The translations under genes and the position numbers were made by a program. A stretch of DNA of 64,000 nt, taken from Sphingobacterium oryzagri (lineage in GTDB: Bacteria; Bacteroidota; Bacteroidia; Sphingobacteriales; Sphingobacteriaceae). Below, one piece after another: positions 16,718 to 25,883 of this stretch (positions are counted from its first letter, which is position 1; the number at the start of each line of letters is the position of its first letter). Under the pieces are notes generated by a model, which saw only the letters and a list, made by a program, of their open reading frames with translations, was not told the origin of the DNA and did not search any database. The DNA lies in contig NZ_CP117880.1 of NCBI RefSeq assembly GCF_028736175.1, positions 1,736,001 through 1,800,000 of the forward strand, written 5' to 3'.

Positions 16718-17331
16718 GTTTATTTGACGATACCTATTTAACGATTGATGAACCCGCTGAGGGAATTTTTAGAGACAAAGGCAGCAAGTTTATTGCTTAC
16801 GCCTATCCATTTACGCAAGAAGATAAGCTGAAAGATATCATTGCCGATCTTAAAACGTTACACCCCAAAGCGCGCCACCATTGCTGGGCTTATCGACTAA
16901 GCCCAGATCGTACAGTTTTTAGATTGAATGATGATGGTGAACCGTCAGGCACGGCGGGTAGGCCGATCTTGAATGTGCTGTTATCCAGAGATATTACCAA
17001 TGTGCTGGTGGTAGTGGTACGCTATTTTGGTGGCACCTTGTTGGGTGTGCCGGGCTTGATAAACGCGTACAAAACAGCCACCATAGCGGCGCTGGATATG
17101 GCTGAAATACGTCAGAAGACAGTCAACGATATCTATCGCATTTCATTTGCTTATCTGCAAATGAACGATGTGATGCGTTTGGTAAAAGAGGAAAATTTAA
17201 CTATCTTAAAACAGGATTTTGATAACAGCTGTGTGCTGAACGTTGAAGTTCGAAAGCTTCAGGTAAACCAGGTTGTGCAGCGCCTGGAAAAGATGGAAGC
17301 GGTAGACTATGTTTATTTAACCACCTTGTGA
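16714..17331 (+). CDS. YigZ/IMPACT family protein
   Basis: A 205-residue protein. The N-terminal UPF0029 (Impact) domain covers about residues 15-125, with the signature DDGEPSGTAGRPIL and VVVVRYFGGTLLGVPGLINAY; a C-terminal ferredoxin-like DUF1949 domain follows. The family is conserved, and eukaryotic IMPACT modulates Gcn2; the bacterial role is not settled. Start codon is GTG overlapping the previous stop. Gene order in an operon with a transporter and a phosphorylase does not reveal its role. Confidence 0.9.
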   Translation: MSLFDDTYLTIDEPAEGIFRDKGSKFIAYAYPFTQEDKLKDIIADLKTLHPKARHHCWAYRLSPDRTVFRLNDDGEPSGTAGRPILNVLLSRDITNVLVVVVRYFGGTLLGVPGLINAYKTATIAALDMAEIRQKTVNDIYRISFAYLQMNDVMRLVKEENLTILKQDFDNSCVLNVEVRKLQVNQVVQRLEKMEAVDYVYLTTL

Positions 17332-18184
17332 TGATTGCCGATTCAGAATTGATTCTTAATGCAGATGGTAGTATCTATCATCTTAACTTATTGCCGGATG
17401 ACCTGGCGCCAACGATTATATTCGTGGGCGATCCCGATCGTGTAGGCTTGGTTTCAAAATATTTCGACCGTATAGATATCCGTAAAGGTAAGCGGGAATT
17501 TATCACGCAAACCGGATGGTTGCGCGGTAAACGTGTGTCAGTTATTTCAACGGGTATCGGTACGGATAATATTGATATCGTTTTTAATGAGGTAGACGCG
17601 CTGGTGAATATCGATTTTGCATCCAGAATGCTAAAACCGGATTTGACCTCGCTGGATATCATTCGTATCGGTACATCGGGATCTATACAGGGAGATATTA
17701 AAATGGGCACCATATTGGCAAGTGCCCATGCAATCGGTTTTGATGCGTTGATGCAATATTATGTGAAGAGCTATACTGCCGAGGAAACGAAAATACAAGA
17801 TGCTGTAAAAACGCACTTTGATACGTTGAGTTTTGTGCCTTATGTGGGCAGCGCTAGTAGCAAGCTGCTTCAGCAAATAGCGGCAGATTTGCCCAAAGGT
17901 ATGACGATGACGGCTCCGGGATTTTATGGGCCGCAAGGCCGTTCGGTTCGCTCGATCAACGTTTATCCGATTTAATAAAGAAAGCAAATGTGCTGCAGAT
18001 TGATGGAAAGCGTATTACTAACCTCGAGATGGAAACGGCCGGTATTTATGCATTAGCTAATATGTTTGGTCACCATGCGTTATCCATCAATGCTATTTTA
18101 GCAAGTCGTGTGCACGATGCTTTTGCGGAGAATCCGCAAAAAATTGTCGATGATGCTATTCAGTACGTATTAGCCAGGCTTTAA
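17331..18184 (+). pseudogene. nucleoside phosphorylase split by a frameshift
   Basis: Two overlapping halves of one uridine-phosphorylase-like protein of about 285 residues. The first half reads from ATG 17331 (or GTG 17328) through FVGDPDRVGLVSKYFD (phosphate and nucleoside site) and GTSGSIQ to a stop after INVYPI at 17973-17975. The second half, in the -1 frame, continues LIKKANVLQIDG and has the key NLEMETAGIYALA uridine/ribose-binding segment. The shift is explained by loss of one G in CCGG at about 17967-17970 (TATCCGATTTA for TATCCGGATTTA). Either it is a real recent mutation or a single-base sequencing error. Confidence 0.85.
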
Positions 18185-18201
18185 AACAAGTATTCTATTT
18201 A

Positions 18202-19473
18202 CTAGCCATTCAAGCCTTTTCTGCTCGAATCAAAGCGTAGCAGGATAAATAACAGAATCGTGAAGCTCCATAACGATGACCCTCCGTAACTGATAAACGG
18301 CAGCGGAATACCGATAACGGGCACAATACCGATAGTCATACCGATATTGATGAAAAAGTGAAAGAATAGGATAGAGGCAACGCCGTAAGCGTATATCCGC
18401 GCAAAAGCCGTTCGTTGCCTTTCCGCAATATTCACAAGCCTGATCAATAGCGTGATGTAAATACCAATCAGCACCACACAGCCTACGAAGCCCCATTCCT
18501 CGCCGACAGTACAAAAAATAAAATCAGTACTTTGCTCAGGAACAAAATTGTATTTGGTTTGTGTGCCTTGCAAGTAGCCTTTGCCTAATAATTGACCAGA
18601 CCCAATAGCAATTTTCGATTGGTTCAAATTATAGCCCTGTCCGCGCGGATCATTCATTTTTCCCAAAATGATATCAATCCGGTTACGTTGGTGTGGTTGA
18701 AGAATCTGTTCATACGCAAAATCCACACAAAGCACATAAACTGAGCAGGAAAGAAATAAGGCGCCAATCGTGATGAGGTGTTTTCTTTTCTTCCGTAAGA
18801 TAAACGCGATGAGCCCGGCAACGGCCAAGAGTAATCCGATCAACAACCATTGGTTCACCAACAGGGCTAATATAAACAGCAAGATCGCTAAGCCGCCGAG
18901 TAATAGTGCGGCATTGCCAACATAACCTTCACGATAAAATACAAAGATAAGCGCGAAAAATGCCAAGGCAGATCCGGTATCGGGTTGCAACATAACCAAC
19001 GCTACTGGAAAAAGTACGATCATGGCGCCAATACCCAACGTTTTTGGATTCGGATGTTTGTTAGTTTGCGTGCTGAGGTAAGAAGCAAGCAACAGGCAGG
19101 TGGCTAATTTACCAAATTCAGACGGTTGTAGCCTGAAGCTTCCGATCGGTATCCAAGCCTGGTTTCCGCCCACATTACGCCCAACAACGAGTACCGCAAC
19201 TAGTAATAAAATAACGACCACGTATATAATGGGCGAAACAGAAATAAAAAACTTAGCATCGATAATCAATATACTAAAACCAATCAGAATCGCCGTAAAA
19301 ATATAGATAGACTGCTTTCCATAGTTTGTCGCAAGATTAAAAATGCCGGGCTGTTCCGGATCAAACACCGCAGCGTGAATATTAAACCAGCCGATCACAC
19401 ATAAGGCAAACCATAGTGTAATCGTCAGCCAGTCTATACGTCCAAAAAAACTTTTCTCCCCAATTTTATTCAT
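18202..19473 (-). CDS. rodA: rod shape-determining SEDS glycosyltransferase RodA
   Basis: A 423-residue polytopic protein of the SEDS family, which polymerises lipid II into glycan strands during elongation together with PBP2. Motifs include RLQPSEFGKLA and the C-terminal PVIGIPLPFISYGGSSL. About ten membrane helices are visible. Its start overlaps the end of mrdA by 8 bases; it is the last gene of the mre operon. Confidence 0.95.
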   Translation of the reverse strand: MNKIGEKSFFGRIDWLTITLWFALCVIGWFNIHAAVFDPEQPGIFNLATNYGKQSIYIFTAILIGFSILIIDAKFFISVSPIIYVVVILLLVAVLVVGRNVGGNQAWIPIGSFRLQPSEFGKLATCLLLASYLSTQTNKHPNPKTLGIGAMIVLFPVALVMLQPDTGSALAFFALIFVFYREGYVGNAALLLGGLAILLFILALLVNQWLLIGLLLAVAGLIAFILRKKRKHLITIGALFLSCSVYVLCVDFAYEQILQPHQRNRIDIILGKMNDPRGQGYNLNQSKIAIGSGQLLGKGYLQGTQTKYNFVPEQSTDFIFCTVGEEWGFVGCVVLIGIYITLLIRLVNIAERQRTAFARIYAYGVASILFFHFFINIGMTIGIVPVIGIPLPFISYGGSSLWSFTILLFILLRFDSSRKGLNG

Positions 19474-21430
19474 GACGATTTACTTGGCTATGATGTACAA
19501 AATATTCTCTTTTCGGTGCTGTAGCCTGCGCGCCTTGTAGCGGACGCTTTGTTGCGTCCTTTTTCGTGCTGCTTGTATCTTTCTTCACCTCTGTTTTACT
19601 TTCTGCTTTCGGAATGAAATTAGCGTTGTATATACGATCTTGGACGTACTTTGGCAAGGAGATCGTATCGTTAATATACTTTTCAACCAGCATGTTTGCA
19701 ATCGGCCCGGCCCATGTTCCTCCATATCCAGCATTTTCAACAAATACAGCGATCGCGATTTTAGGGTTTTCGCGTGGTGCAAAAGCGAAAAATACAGCGT
19801 GGTTTTCTCCATGTGGATTTTGAGCTGTACCGGTTTTTCCGCACATTTCGATCGTTGGAATACGAACGCCATACGCTGTGCCGCCCGGTTGGTTTACCGC
19901 TCGGCTCATGCCCTCAATCACCGACGCATAATACTTTTCATCTACACCGGCACTGATTTTCTCGGTAAATTCATCTTTGATGATTTTCTTTTCGCCAATT
20001 CCCTTTACTAAGTGCGGTCGGTAATAAAAACCTTTATTGGCAACAATAGCCATAATATTTGCCATCTGCAGCGGCGTAATACCCAGTTCTCCTTGCCCTA
20101 TAGAGAGCGAAATGTTAAAGCCTGAACGCCATTTGTCGCTGCCGTAGCGCTTAGTGTAAAAGTCTGAGGTAGGAACCAAGCCCGGTCGTTCGCCTGGCAA
20201 ATCGATTCCGAGTTTCTGGCCTAAGCCAAATTTCAGCAAGCCTTCACGCCAAAGATCGTATGCTTTTGGTCCCGACATACCGCGCGAGTCTATCATACGG
20301 GCAAACGTATAGCCGTAGTAAGTGTTGCACGAACCTTTAATAGAGTTTGCCAAATCTGTTGCGCCATGTACGTGCGTGCAGCGCATAATGGCGCGTCCTC
20401 CGCCATATCGATAGCCTCCCGGGCAATTGAATATCGTACCTGCGCTGATCAGTCCGGCTTGTTGTGCCGTCAGTGCCGCCACAACCTTAAATACTGATCC
20501 GGGCGGATATTGTGCTTGAATCGGGCGGATAAACATCGGCTTGGTTTCGTCGTTCAATAATTTCATGTAATTATTGCCACGTTGTCTACCTACCATCATG
20601 TTCGGATCGTAAGATGGCGCGCTAACAAACGTTAATATTTCGCCAGTTGCGGGCTCGATCGCGACGACGGAGCCCATCTTGCCTTTCATTAATTTTTCGG
20701 CCAACAGTTGCAAATCGCGATCGATAGTCGAGATCAGTCCTTCGCCCGATACCGCTAAAGTATCGTAGCGGCCTTCCATAAATATGCCTTTCGGGCGGTT
20801 GAGTGCGTCAACCATTTGATTTTTTATTCCGCGCTGCCCGCGAAGCAAATCTTCATAAGAGCGTTCAATACCGCTACCTCCAATATAATCTCCAGACTTG
20901 TAAAAGCCTTTCGAGCGTTCGATATCTTTTTCATTTACCTCTTGGATGTAGCCCAACAATTGCGGCGCAATGCTGTCCGGATAGCTGCGCACAGTTCTGT
21001 TTTGCACATAAAATCCGCGAAATTTATATAATTGTTCCTGAAGCTGTGCATATGTTGCTGCTGAAAGTTGTTTCTCGAAAATGGAAGCGCGGTAAGGCGA
21101 GTGGTCCCTGGCTTTGTCCATTCTGGTTTTATAACCCGCTACGTCGATATCAATCAATTGGCAAAGCAATGCCGTGTCGATTTCTTTGGCTTCACGTGGC
21201 GTAACCATTAAATCGTATACTGGTTCGTTCTGTACCAATACCTTTCCGTTTCGGTCAAATACCACACCACGAGCGGGATACACGACGATTTTACGAAGTA
21301 CGTTGTTGTTGGCTGAAAGTAAATATGATTCGTCAATGATTTGAATGTAGAATAGGCGTATAACGATGACAAAAGCCACAGCGATAAATATTCCCTGAAT
21401 GACGAATTTACGTGCGAAAAAACTATTCAT
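19466..21430 (-). CDS. mrdA: penicillin-binding protein 2
   Basis: A 654-residue class B penicillin-binding protein with one N-terminal membrane anchor (about residues 9-31), a pedestal domain, and a transpeptidase domain. The three active-site motifs are S312-VFK, S367-CN and K532-TG. It cross-links glycan strands made by RodA. The last 45 residues form a Lys/Thr/Ser-rich tail that is longer than in E. coli PBP2 and probably disordered. Confidence 0.95.
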   Translation of the reverse strand: MNSFFARKFVIQGIFIAVAFVIVIRLFYIQIIDESYLLSANNNVLRKIVVYPARGVVFDRNGKVLVQNEPVYDLMVTPREAKEIDTALLCQLIDIDVAGYKTRMDKARDHSPYRASIFEKQLSAATYAQLQEQLYKFRGFYVQNRTVRSYPDSIAPQLLGYIQEVNEKDIERSKGFYKSGDYIGGSGIERSYEDLLRGQRGIKNQMVDALNRPKGIFMEGRYDTLAVSGEGLISTIDRDLQLLAEKLMKGKMGSVVAIEPATGEILTFVSAPSYDPNMMVGRQRGNNYMKLLNDETKPMFIRPIQAQYPPGSVFKVVAALTAQQAGLISAGTIFNCPGGYRYGGGRAIMRCTHVHGATDLANSIKGSCNTYYGYTFARMIDSRGMSGPKAYDLWREGLLKFGLGQKLGIDLPGERPGLVPTSDFYTKRYGSDKWRSGFNISLSIGQGELGITPLQMANIMAIVANKGFYYRPHLVKGIGEKKIIKDEFTEKISAGVDEKYYASVIEGMSRAVNQPGGTAYGVRIPTIEMCGKTGTAQNPHGENHAVFFAFAPRENPKIAIAVFVENAGYGGTWAGPIANMLVEKYINDTISLPKYVQDRIYNANFIPKAESKTEVKKDTSSTKKDATKRPLQGAQATAPKREYFVHHSQVNRHE

Positions 21431-21450
21431 GAACGTAAAGTCCTTTTATT

Positions 21451-21978
21451 TTAAATACTGTTGATGCGAGATTTCCTTTTGTAGACCAATAAGCTCATTA
21501 AGAAGATCACCGATACGGTAAAGATACTACTTAATATAATGCTAGCCAGCGTGTAGAGAAAATTTGTGAAGGAAAATGTCTCGACAAGAAAAAGCGTCAA
21601 ATGGTGTATTAGTGTTCCGAAAAATACATACGGCAGAAACCATTTTGTGCCCATTTCACCAAGTGATGGGGTGTTAAACGAGTCTTTGATTTCGACTTCG
21701 AGCGTAATTTTATGAAAAAATGTTCGGAAAAGCGCAAGCGCCACACAAGCCGCAGCATGTACGCCGACGGAGTCATAAAATGCGTCGACTGTAAGACCTG
21801 TTAGAAATGCGGTGACGAAAAGTACCACATTGGGCAAGCCAATTGGCAATAGAAAAATAAAAAAGATATACGGAAACACCGATGCCAGGTTGTAATAGCC
21901 TATGTTTTTAAATAGGGCAACTTGCAGCAGTACAACTACAAAGAAACGGATGGCGTTGAAGATGATTACTTTACCCAT
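21451..21978 (-). CDS. mreD: rod shape-determining protein MreD
   Basis: A 175-residue membrane protein with about five helices, located between mreC and mrdA; MreD proteins are weakly conserved and recognised mainly by this position and topology. It links MreB filaments to the periplasmic wall machinery. It overlaps mreC by 8 bases. TVDAFYDSVGVHAAA is the most family-like segment. Confidence 0.85.
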   Translation of the reverse strand: MGKVIIFNAIRFFVVVLLQVALFKNIGYYNLASVFPYIFFIFLLPIGLPNVVLFVTAFLTGLTVDAFYDSVGVHAAACVALALFRTFFHKITLEVEIKDSFNTPSLGEMGTKWFLPYVFFGTLIHHLTLFLVETFSFTNFLYTLASIILSSIFTVSVIFLMSLLVYKRKSRINSI

Positions 21979-22807
21979 TATCTTGAGTTGTTGTTTCTAG
22001 TGTTTGTTTTTCGTGCAGCAATAAATCACGCACGATATATACATGATTTAGGTTGCTGAAATTGGTCGACAGTTTTAATTTTAAATCCAGAAAACTCTCA
22101 CCCGATTTAATATCCGTTTCCTCGATATCGCCCACGTGTATACCTGCTGGAAATAAAGAGTATCCGGATGTGTAAACTTTTTCGCCTTTTTTTACCTGCA
22201 CATGGTTGGGGATATCGCGCACCATCGCAAAGCGCGGGTCAATGTTACTTCCCCAAACCAAAGATCCAAATACTGCCGAGCTATCCAGCGTTACCGAAAT
22301 TTTTGTGTCGGGGTGAAGCAGCGATTGTACCGAGCTGAAATGTGCCGAAGTTTGCAGGACAATGCCTACCACGCCGTTCGAAGTAATTACGCCCATTCCT
22401 TTTTCCACGCCATCAGCAGTGCCCTTATCTAAAGTCAGGTAATTACTTTTCTGGTGCACGCTATTATTCGCCACGTTGGCAACAATAAAGGCATAACGGC
22501 CTTGTTCAATAGAATCGACAAGATATACCGAATCAGCCGTCGTGTCCGCTTGGCGTAAATTTTGAACCTGCTGTCTAAGGAGTACATTTTCTGCCGCCAG
22601 CTTTTCGTTGGCATCACGTAGCGCCAGGTAACTTTTCCAAGAGTTTACTTGCTGATAAAAAGAGCCAACGACGACATTTGAAGAGTTGATAAAAGAAGCA
22701 CGCTGGAAGTTATTGTTTTGGACAACCAAAATCAAGGATATAGCAAAGAAGAGAATAAACCAAAAAATAGCATTATATCTAACAAGAAACAGCCAAAGGT
22801 TTTTCAT
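21971..22807 (-). CDS. mreC: rod shape-determining protein MreC
   Basis: A 278-residue protein with a short cytoplasmic tail, one membrane helix (about residues 12-30), a coiled-coil (50-85; REANEKLAAENVLLRQQVQ-like heptads) and a periplasmic beta-barrel domain containing LTLDKGTADGVEKGMGVI and GVVGIV. MreC forms a periplasmic scaffold that activates PBP2-RodA. It follows mreB across a gap carrying a perfect hairpin. Confidence 0.93.
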   Translation of the reverse strand: MKNLWLFLVRYNAIFWFILFFAISLILVVQNNNFQRASFINSSNVVVGSFYQQVNSWKSYLALRDANEKLAAENVLLRQQVQNLRQADTTADSVYLVDSIEQGRYAFIVANVANNSVHQKSNYLTLDKGTADGVEKGMGVITSNGVVGIVLQTSAHFSSVQSLLHPDTKISVTLDSSAVFGSLVWGSNIDPRFAMVRDIPNHVQVKKGEKVYTSGYSLFPAGIHVGDIEETDIKSGESFLDLKLKLSTNFSNLNHVYIVRDLLLHEKQTLETTTQDNG

Positions 22808-22838
22808 GGATATCCGGTAATTACTCTGTCAACAAATA

Positions 22839-22873
22839 CGCGATATAGAAGAATGTGGCCCATCTATATCGCG
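22839..22873 (-). repeat. hairpin between mreB and mreC
   Basis: A perfect 11-base inverted repeat, CGCGATATAGA (22839-22849) with TCTATATCGCG (22863-22873), in the gap between mreB and mreC. There is no T-run, so it is not a standard terminator; it could protect the mreB 3' end or mark an RNA-processing point. Confidence 0.7.
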
Positions 22874-22898
22874 CATATTAAAAATCGATAATAATGCT

Positions 22899-23921
22899 TT
22901 ACTGCATTAAGAATTTAAAACGTCCGATATTTTTTAGGGCTATACCAGTGCCTCTTACCACAGCCCGTAATGGATCTTCGGCCACATGTACCGGTAACTT
23001 TGTTTTTGCCTGTATACGTTTATCTAATCCACGAAGCAGCGCTCCGCCACCTGTTAAATAGATCCCTGTTTGGTAAATATCTGCAGAAAGTTCTGGCGGC
23101 GTAATCTCTAACGCTTTCAAAATAGCTTCTTCAATCTTTGAAATAGATTTGTCCAGACAGTGAGCGATCTCGGTATAAGAAACGGTGATTTGTTTTGGAA
23201 TACCGGTCATCAAGTCACGACCTTGAACGGCAAAATCTTCTGGTGGATCCTGAAGCTCTGGAAGGGCGGCGCCCACTTCAATTTTGATTTTCTCAGCCGT
23301 CCGCTCACCAATCATAATGTTATGCTGGCGGCGAATGTATTGCACAATATCCGAGTCGAAGTTGTCACCGGCAACACGGATCGATTGGTCGCACACAATA
23401 CCTGATAACGCGATGACCGCAATTTCGGTCGTACCACCACCGATATCGATAATCATGTTACCTACCGGCTCTTCCACATCAATACCAATCCCAACAGCGG
23501 CAGCCATCGGCTCATGTATAAGATACACTTCTTTAGCACCGGCGATCTCTGCCGAGTCGCGTACAGCACGCTTTTCCACTTCCGTAATACCGGAAGGGAT
23601 ACACACTACCATGCGTAGCGATGGAAAAAACCATGACTTTCCGTTATTGACGAGCTTCACCATGCCGCGAATCAAATGTTCAGCAGCGGTGAAATCTGCG
23701 ATAACACCGTCACGAAGTGGTCTTACCGTTTTTATATTATCGTGTGTCTTTCCCTCCATTTGCATCGCTTGGCGACCGATCGCGATAACTTTATTGGTTG
23801 TGCGATCAAATGCAACAATGGAAGGTTCATCTACAACTACTTTATCGTTATGTATGATTAGGGTGTTGGCAGTTCCCAAATCGATAGCTACTTCTTGCGT
23901 AAACCAGTTAAATAACCCCAT
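22899..23921 (-). CDS. mreB: rod shape-determining actin homologue MreB
   Basis: A 340-residue actin-like ATPase that forms membrane-bound filaments guiding wall synthesis. The nucleotide site shows IDLGTANTLI (phosphate 1), IDIGGGTTEIAVI (phosphate 2) and YLTGGGALLRGLD (adenosine). Length matches the family. First gene of the mre operon, with a TAGGTTTG box upstream. Confidence 0.97.
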   Translation of the reverse strand: MGLFNWFTQEVAIDLGTANTLIIHNDKVVVDEPSIVAFDRTTNKVIAIGRQAMQMEGKTHDNIKTVRPLRDGVIADFTAAEHLIRGMVKLVNNGKSWFFPSLRMVVCIPSGITEVEKRAVRDSAEIAGAKEVYLIHEPMAAAVGIGIDVEEPVGNMIIDIGGGTTEIAVIALSGIVCDQSIRVAGDNFDSDIVQYIRRQHNIMIGERTAEKIKIEVGAALPELQDPPEDFAVQGRDLMTGIPKQITVSYTEIAHCLDKSISKIEEAILKALEITPPELSADIYQTGIYLTGGGALLRGLDKRIQAKTKLPVHVAEDPLRAVVRGTGIALKNIGRFKFLMQ

Positions 23922-23955
23922 TGAAATGTGTCTTGTCTTATTTTCAAATTTAATG

Positions 23956-23963
23956 CAAACCTA
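23956..23963 (-). promoter_or_regulatory. -7 box (TAGGTTTG) of the mre operon
   Basis: An exact TAnnTTTG match on the minus strand, 34 bases before the mreB ATG. The -33 element is not evident. Confidence 0.5.
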
Positions 23964-24071
23964 AACAAAAAAAATGGTTTTATCCATCTGTCGGCTAGGA
24001 AAATTGATGTGTTGTAAAAATGTATTCATGCGAAAAAACGAATAATAATTTACAACGCATAAACCATCAGA

Positions 24072-25733
24072 TTATTGCATTAAAACGCCTACATAATAGT
24101 TGAAAGTGTCCACTTTTACATTCTTCACATCGGTTGTTTCGAGGGTTATGTTGGTAAATGTTGAGCCTACAGAAAAGCGTTGCCAGGTGTTGCCGTCTAA
24201 CGAGAGATGTACAGGCATTTCAAACGATGCCGTTTCTGCTATCCAACGTGCCTGCAAGTTGCCGTCCTTGTTCGTGCGTAGTTCCAAAACCGGGATACTT
24301 TGGTGTTGGATGTATTGCTCGAAAACACGGTCAAAATTAATCCCGCTTTTGGTATTTAGATAAGATAGGATATCCGAATAATCGACAGTTTTGTGATAAA
24401 AATTTTCATTAAGTCCGCGTAAAATAGCACGCCATTGTTCATCATTGTCAATGATCGTACGGATCATATTTAAAAGCACGCCACCTTTCGGATACATGTC
24501 GCCGGATCCTTCTTTATTCACGCCATATGGGCCTTGCATCGGTTTGTCGTTTAGTATGCCTTGTCGGTTACCATGCGCATAAGCCAGGCTTGCTTCTTTG
24601 CCATAATGATAATCAATAAAAAGTGCTTCCGAATAGTTTGTGAAGCTTTCGTGTATCCACATATCGGCAAGGTCATTCGATGTAATGTTGTTTCCAAACC
24701 ATTCATGACCCGACTCATGCACAACGATAAAATCCCATTTCAGTCCCCAGCCGGTGCCCGAAGCGTCGCGACCCAAATAGCCGTTTTGGTACTTATTTCC
24801 GTACGCAACCGCACTTTGATGTTCCATCCCGAGGTGTGCTGTTTCTACAAGTTTATATCCATCTTCATAAAACGGGTAGGAGCCAAACCAGTGCTCAAAA
24901 GCATCAAGCGTTTGCTTGGCATTTTTCTTAAGATGAGGTATTTTGTCTTTGTTTTCTTTAAGTACATAGTAATCTACCGTTAAAGGACCTTTTTCTCCTT
25001 GATAGATTTCATTGACATGTGCGTAGTCGCCAATATTAAGGGCAATGTTGTAATTATTTATTGGATTGGTAACTTTCCAGTCGTAACGCGTGTAGCCGTT
25101 TTTCAATTTCTTTACTTTTTGTAATCTGCCGTTCGAGACGTTCATCAAGCCATTTGGCACGGCTACGGAAACGAGCATACTATCTACCTCGTCCGATTGA
25201 TGATCTTTATTTGGCCACCATACACTCGCGCCTAATCCCTGGCAAGCGGTGGCGACCCAAGGTTTCCCATGACTATCCGTTTTCCAGTCGAAGCCGCCAT
25301 CCCAAGGCGCGCGTGTGGCCGTGACCGGATTTCCGGCGTAGTAAACGGTAAACGAGTCTATTTTTCCTTTTTCGATGGTTTCTGGAAAATCAACAAACAC
25401 GGCGTTGTATGAGCGCTCGAATGGCACTACTTCGCCCCGATAAACTACCTTTTCTACCGAAAGGTTTTCAAATAGATCAAATTGCAAGCGATTGAAGTTG
25501 CTCGTCGCTTGAAAAAGAAATAAGTTACTTCCTGAGATAAAGCGGTTGTCGATATCAACTTTCACATCCAGGTGATAATATTTAATGTCGTAGCAGGTGC
25601 GCAGCGGCGTTAACGTTCCGCGTAGTGAGTCTGCTGTGCTAAAAATCTCCTTCGCCTTCATTAATTGTCCATAAGACGATGAACAAATAGTCGTGAGAAT
25701 AATAATTGTTAGTGTCTGGATGATGTTTTTCAT
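24072..25733 (-). CDS. M1 family metallopeptidase
   Basis: A 553-residue secreted zinc aminopeptidase. A signal peptide occupies residues 1-22 (ending SSSYGQ). The zinc motif HESGHEW places ligands at H339 and H343 and the catalytic Glu at 340; the third ligand is E362 in WIHESF. The N-terminal substrate-recognition motif usually written GxMEN reads GMEHQ here (302-306). It probably trims periplasmic peptides. It is transcribed away from mreB's promoter side and appears monocistronic. Confidence 0.9.
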   Translation of the reverse strand: MKNIIQTLTIIILTTICSSSYGQLMKAKEIFSTADSLRGTLTPLRTCYDIKYYHLDVKVDIDNRFISGSNLFLFQATSNFNRLQFDLFENLSVEKVVYRGEVVPFERSYNAVFVDFPETIEKGKIDSFTVYYAGNPVTATRAPWDGGFDWKTDSHGKPWVATACQGLGASVWWPNKDHQSDEVDSMLVSVAVPNGLMNVSNGRLQKVKKLKNGYTRYDWKVTNPINNYNIALNIGDYAHVNEIYQGEKGPLTVDYYVLKENKDKIPHLKKNAKQTLDAFEHWFGSYPFYEDGYKLVETAHLGMEHQSAVAYGNKYQNGYLGRDASGTGWGLKWDFIVVHESGHEWFGNNITSNDLADMWIHESFTNYSEALFIDYHYGKEASLAYAHGNRQGILNDKPMQGPYGVNKEGSGDMYPKGGVLLNMIRTIIDNDEQWRAILRGLNENFYHKTVDYSDILSYLNTKSGINFDRVFEQYIQHQSIPVLELRTNKDGNLQARWIAETASFEMPVHLSLDGNTWQRFSVGSTFTNITLETTDVKNVKVDTFNYYVGVLMQ

Positions 25734-25883
25734 TCGATATTGCGCTGATCCGGTTTTTCAAGCGTAAATATAGAAAACAGGAAGCGAACTACCGGTGTCG
25801 TGGTGCTGATTTGGCGAATATCTAGCTAAACAAGGTTAATATGTAATTTGTTTTCTCAACGGCTTGATCGGATGGTTATCTTG

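Noticed and set aside
23284-23964. 226-codon ORF antisense to mreB
   Set aside because: It is the mirror of a highly conserved gene and has no domain of its own.
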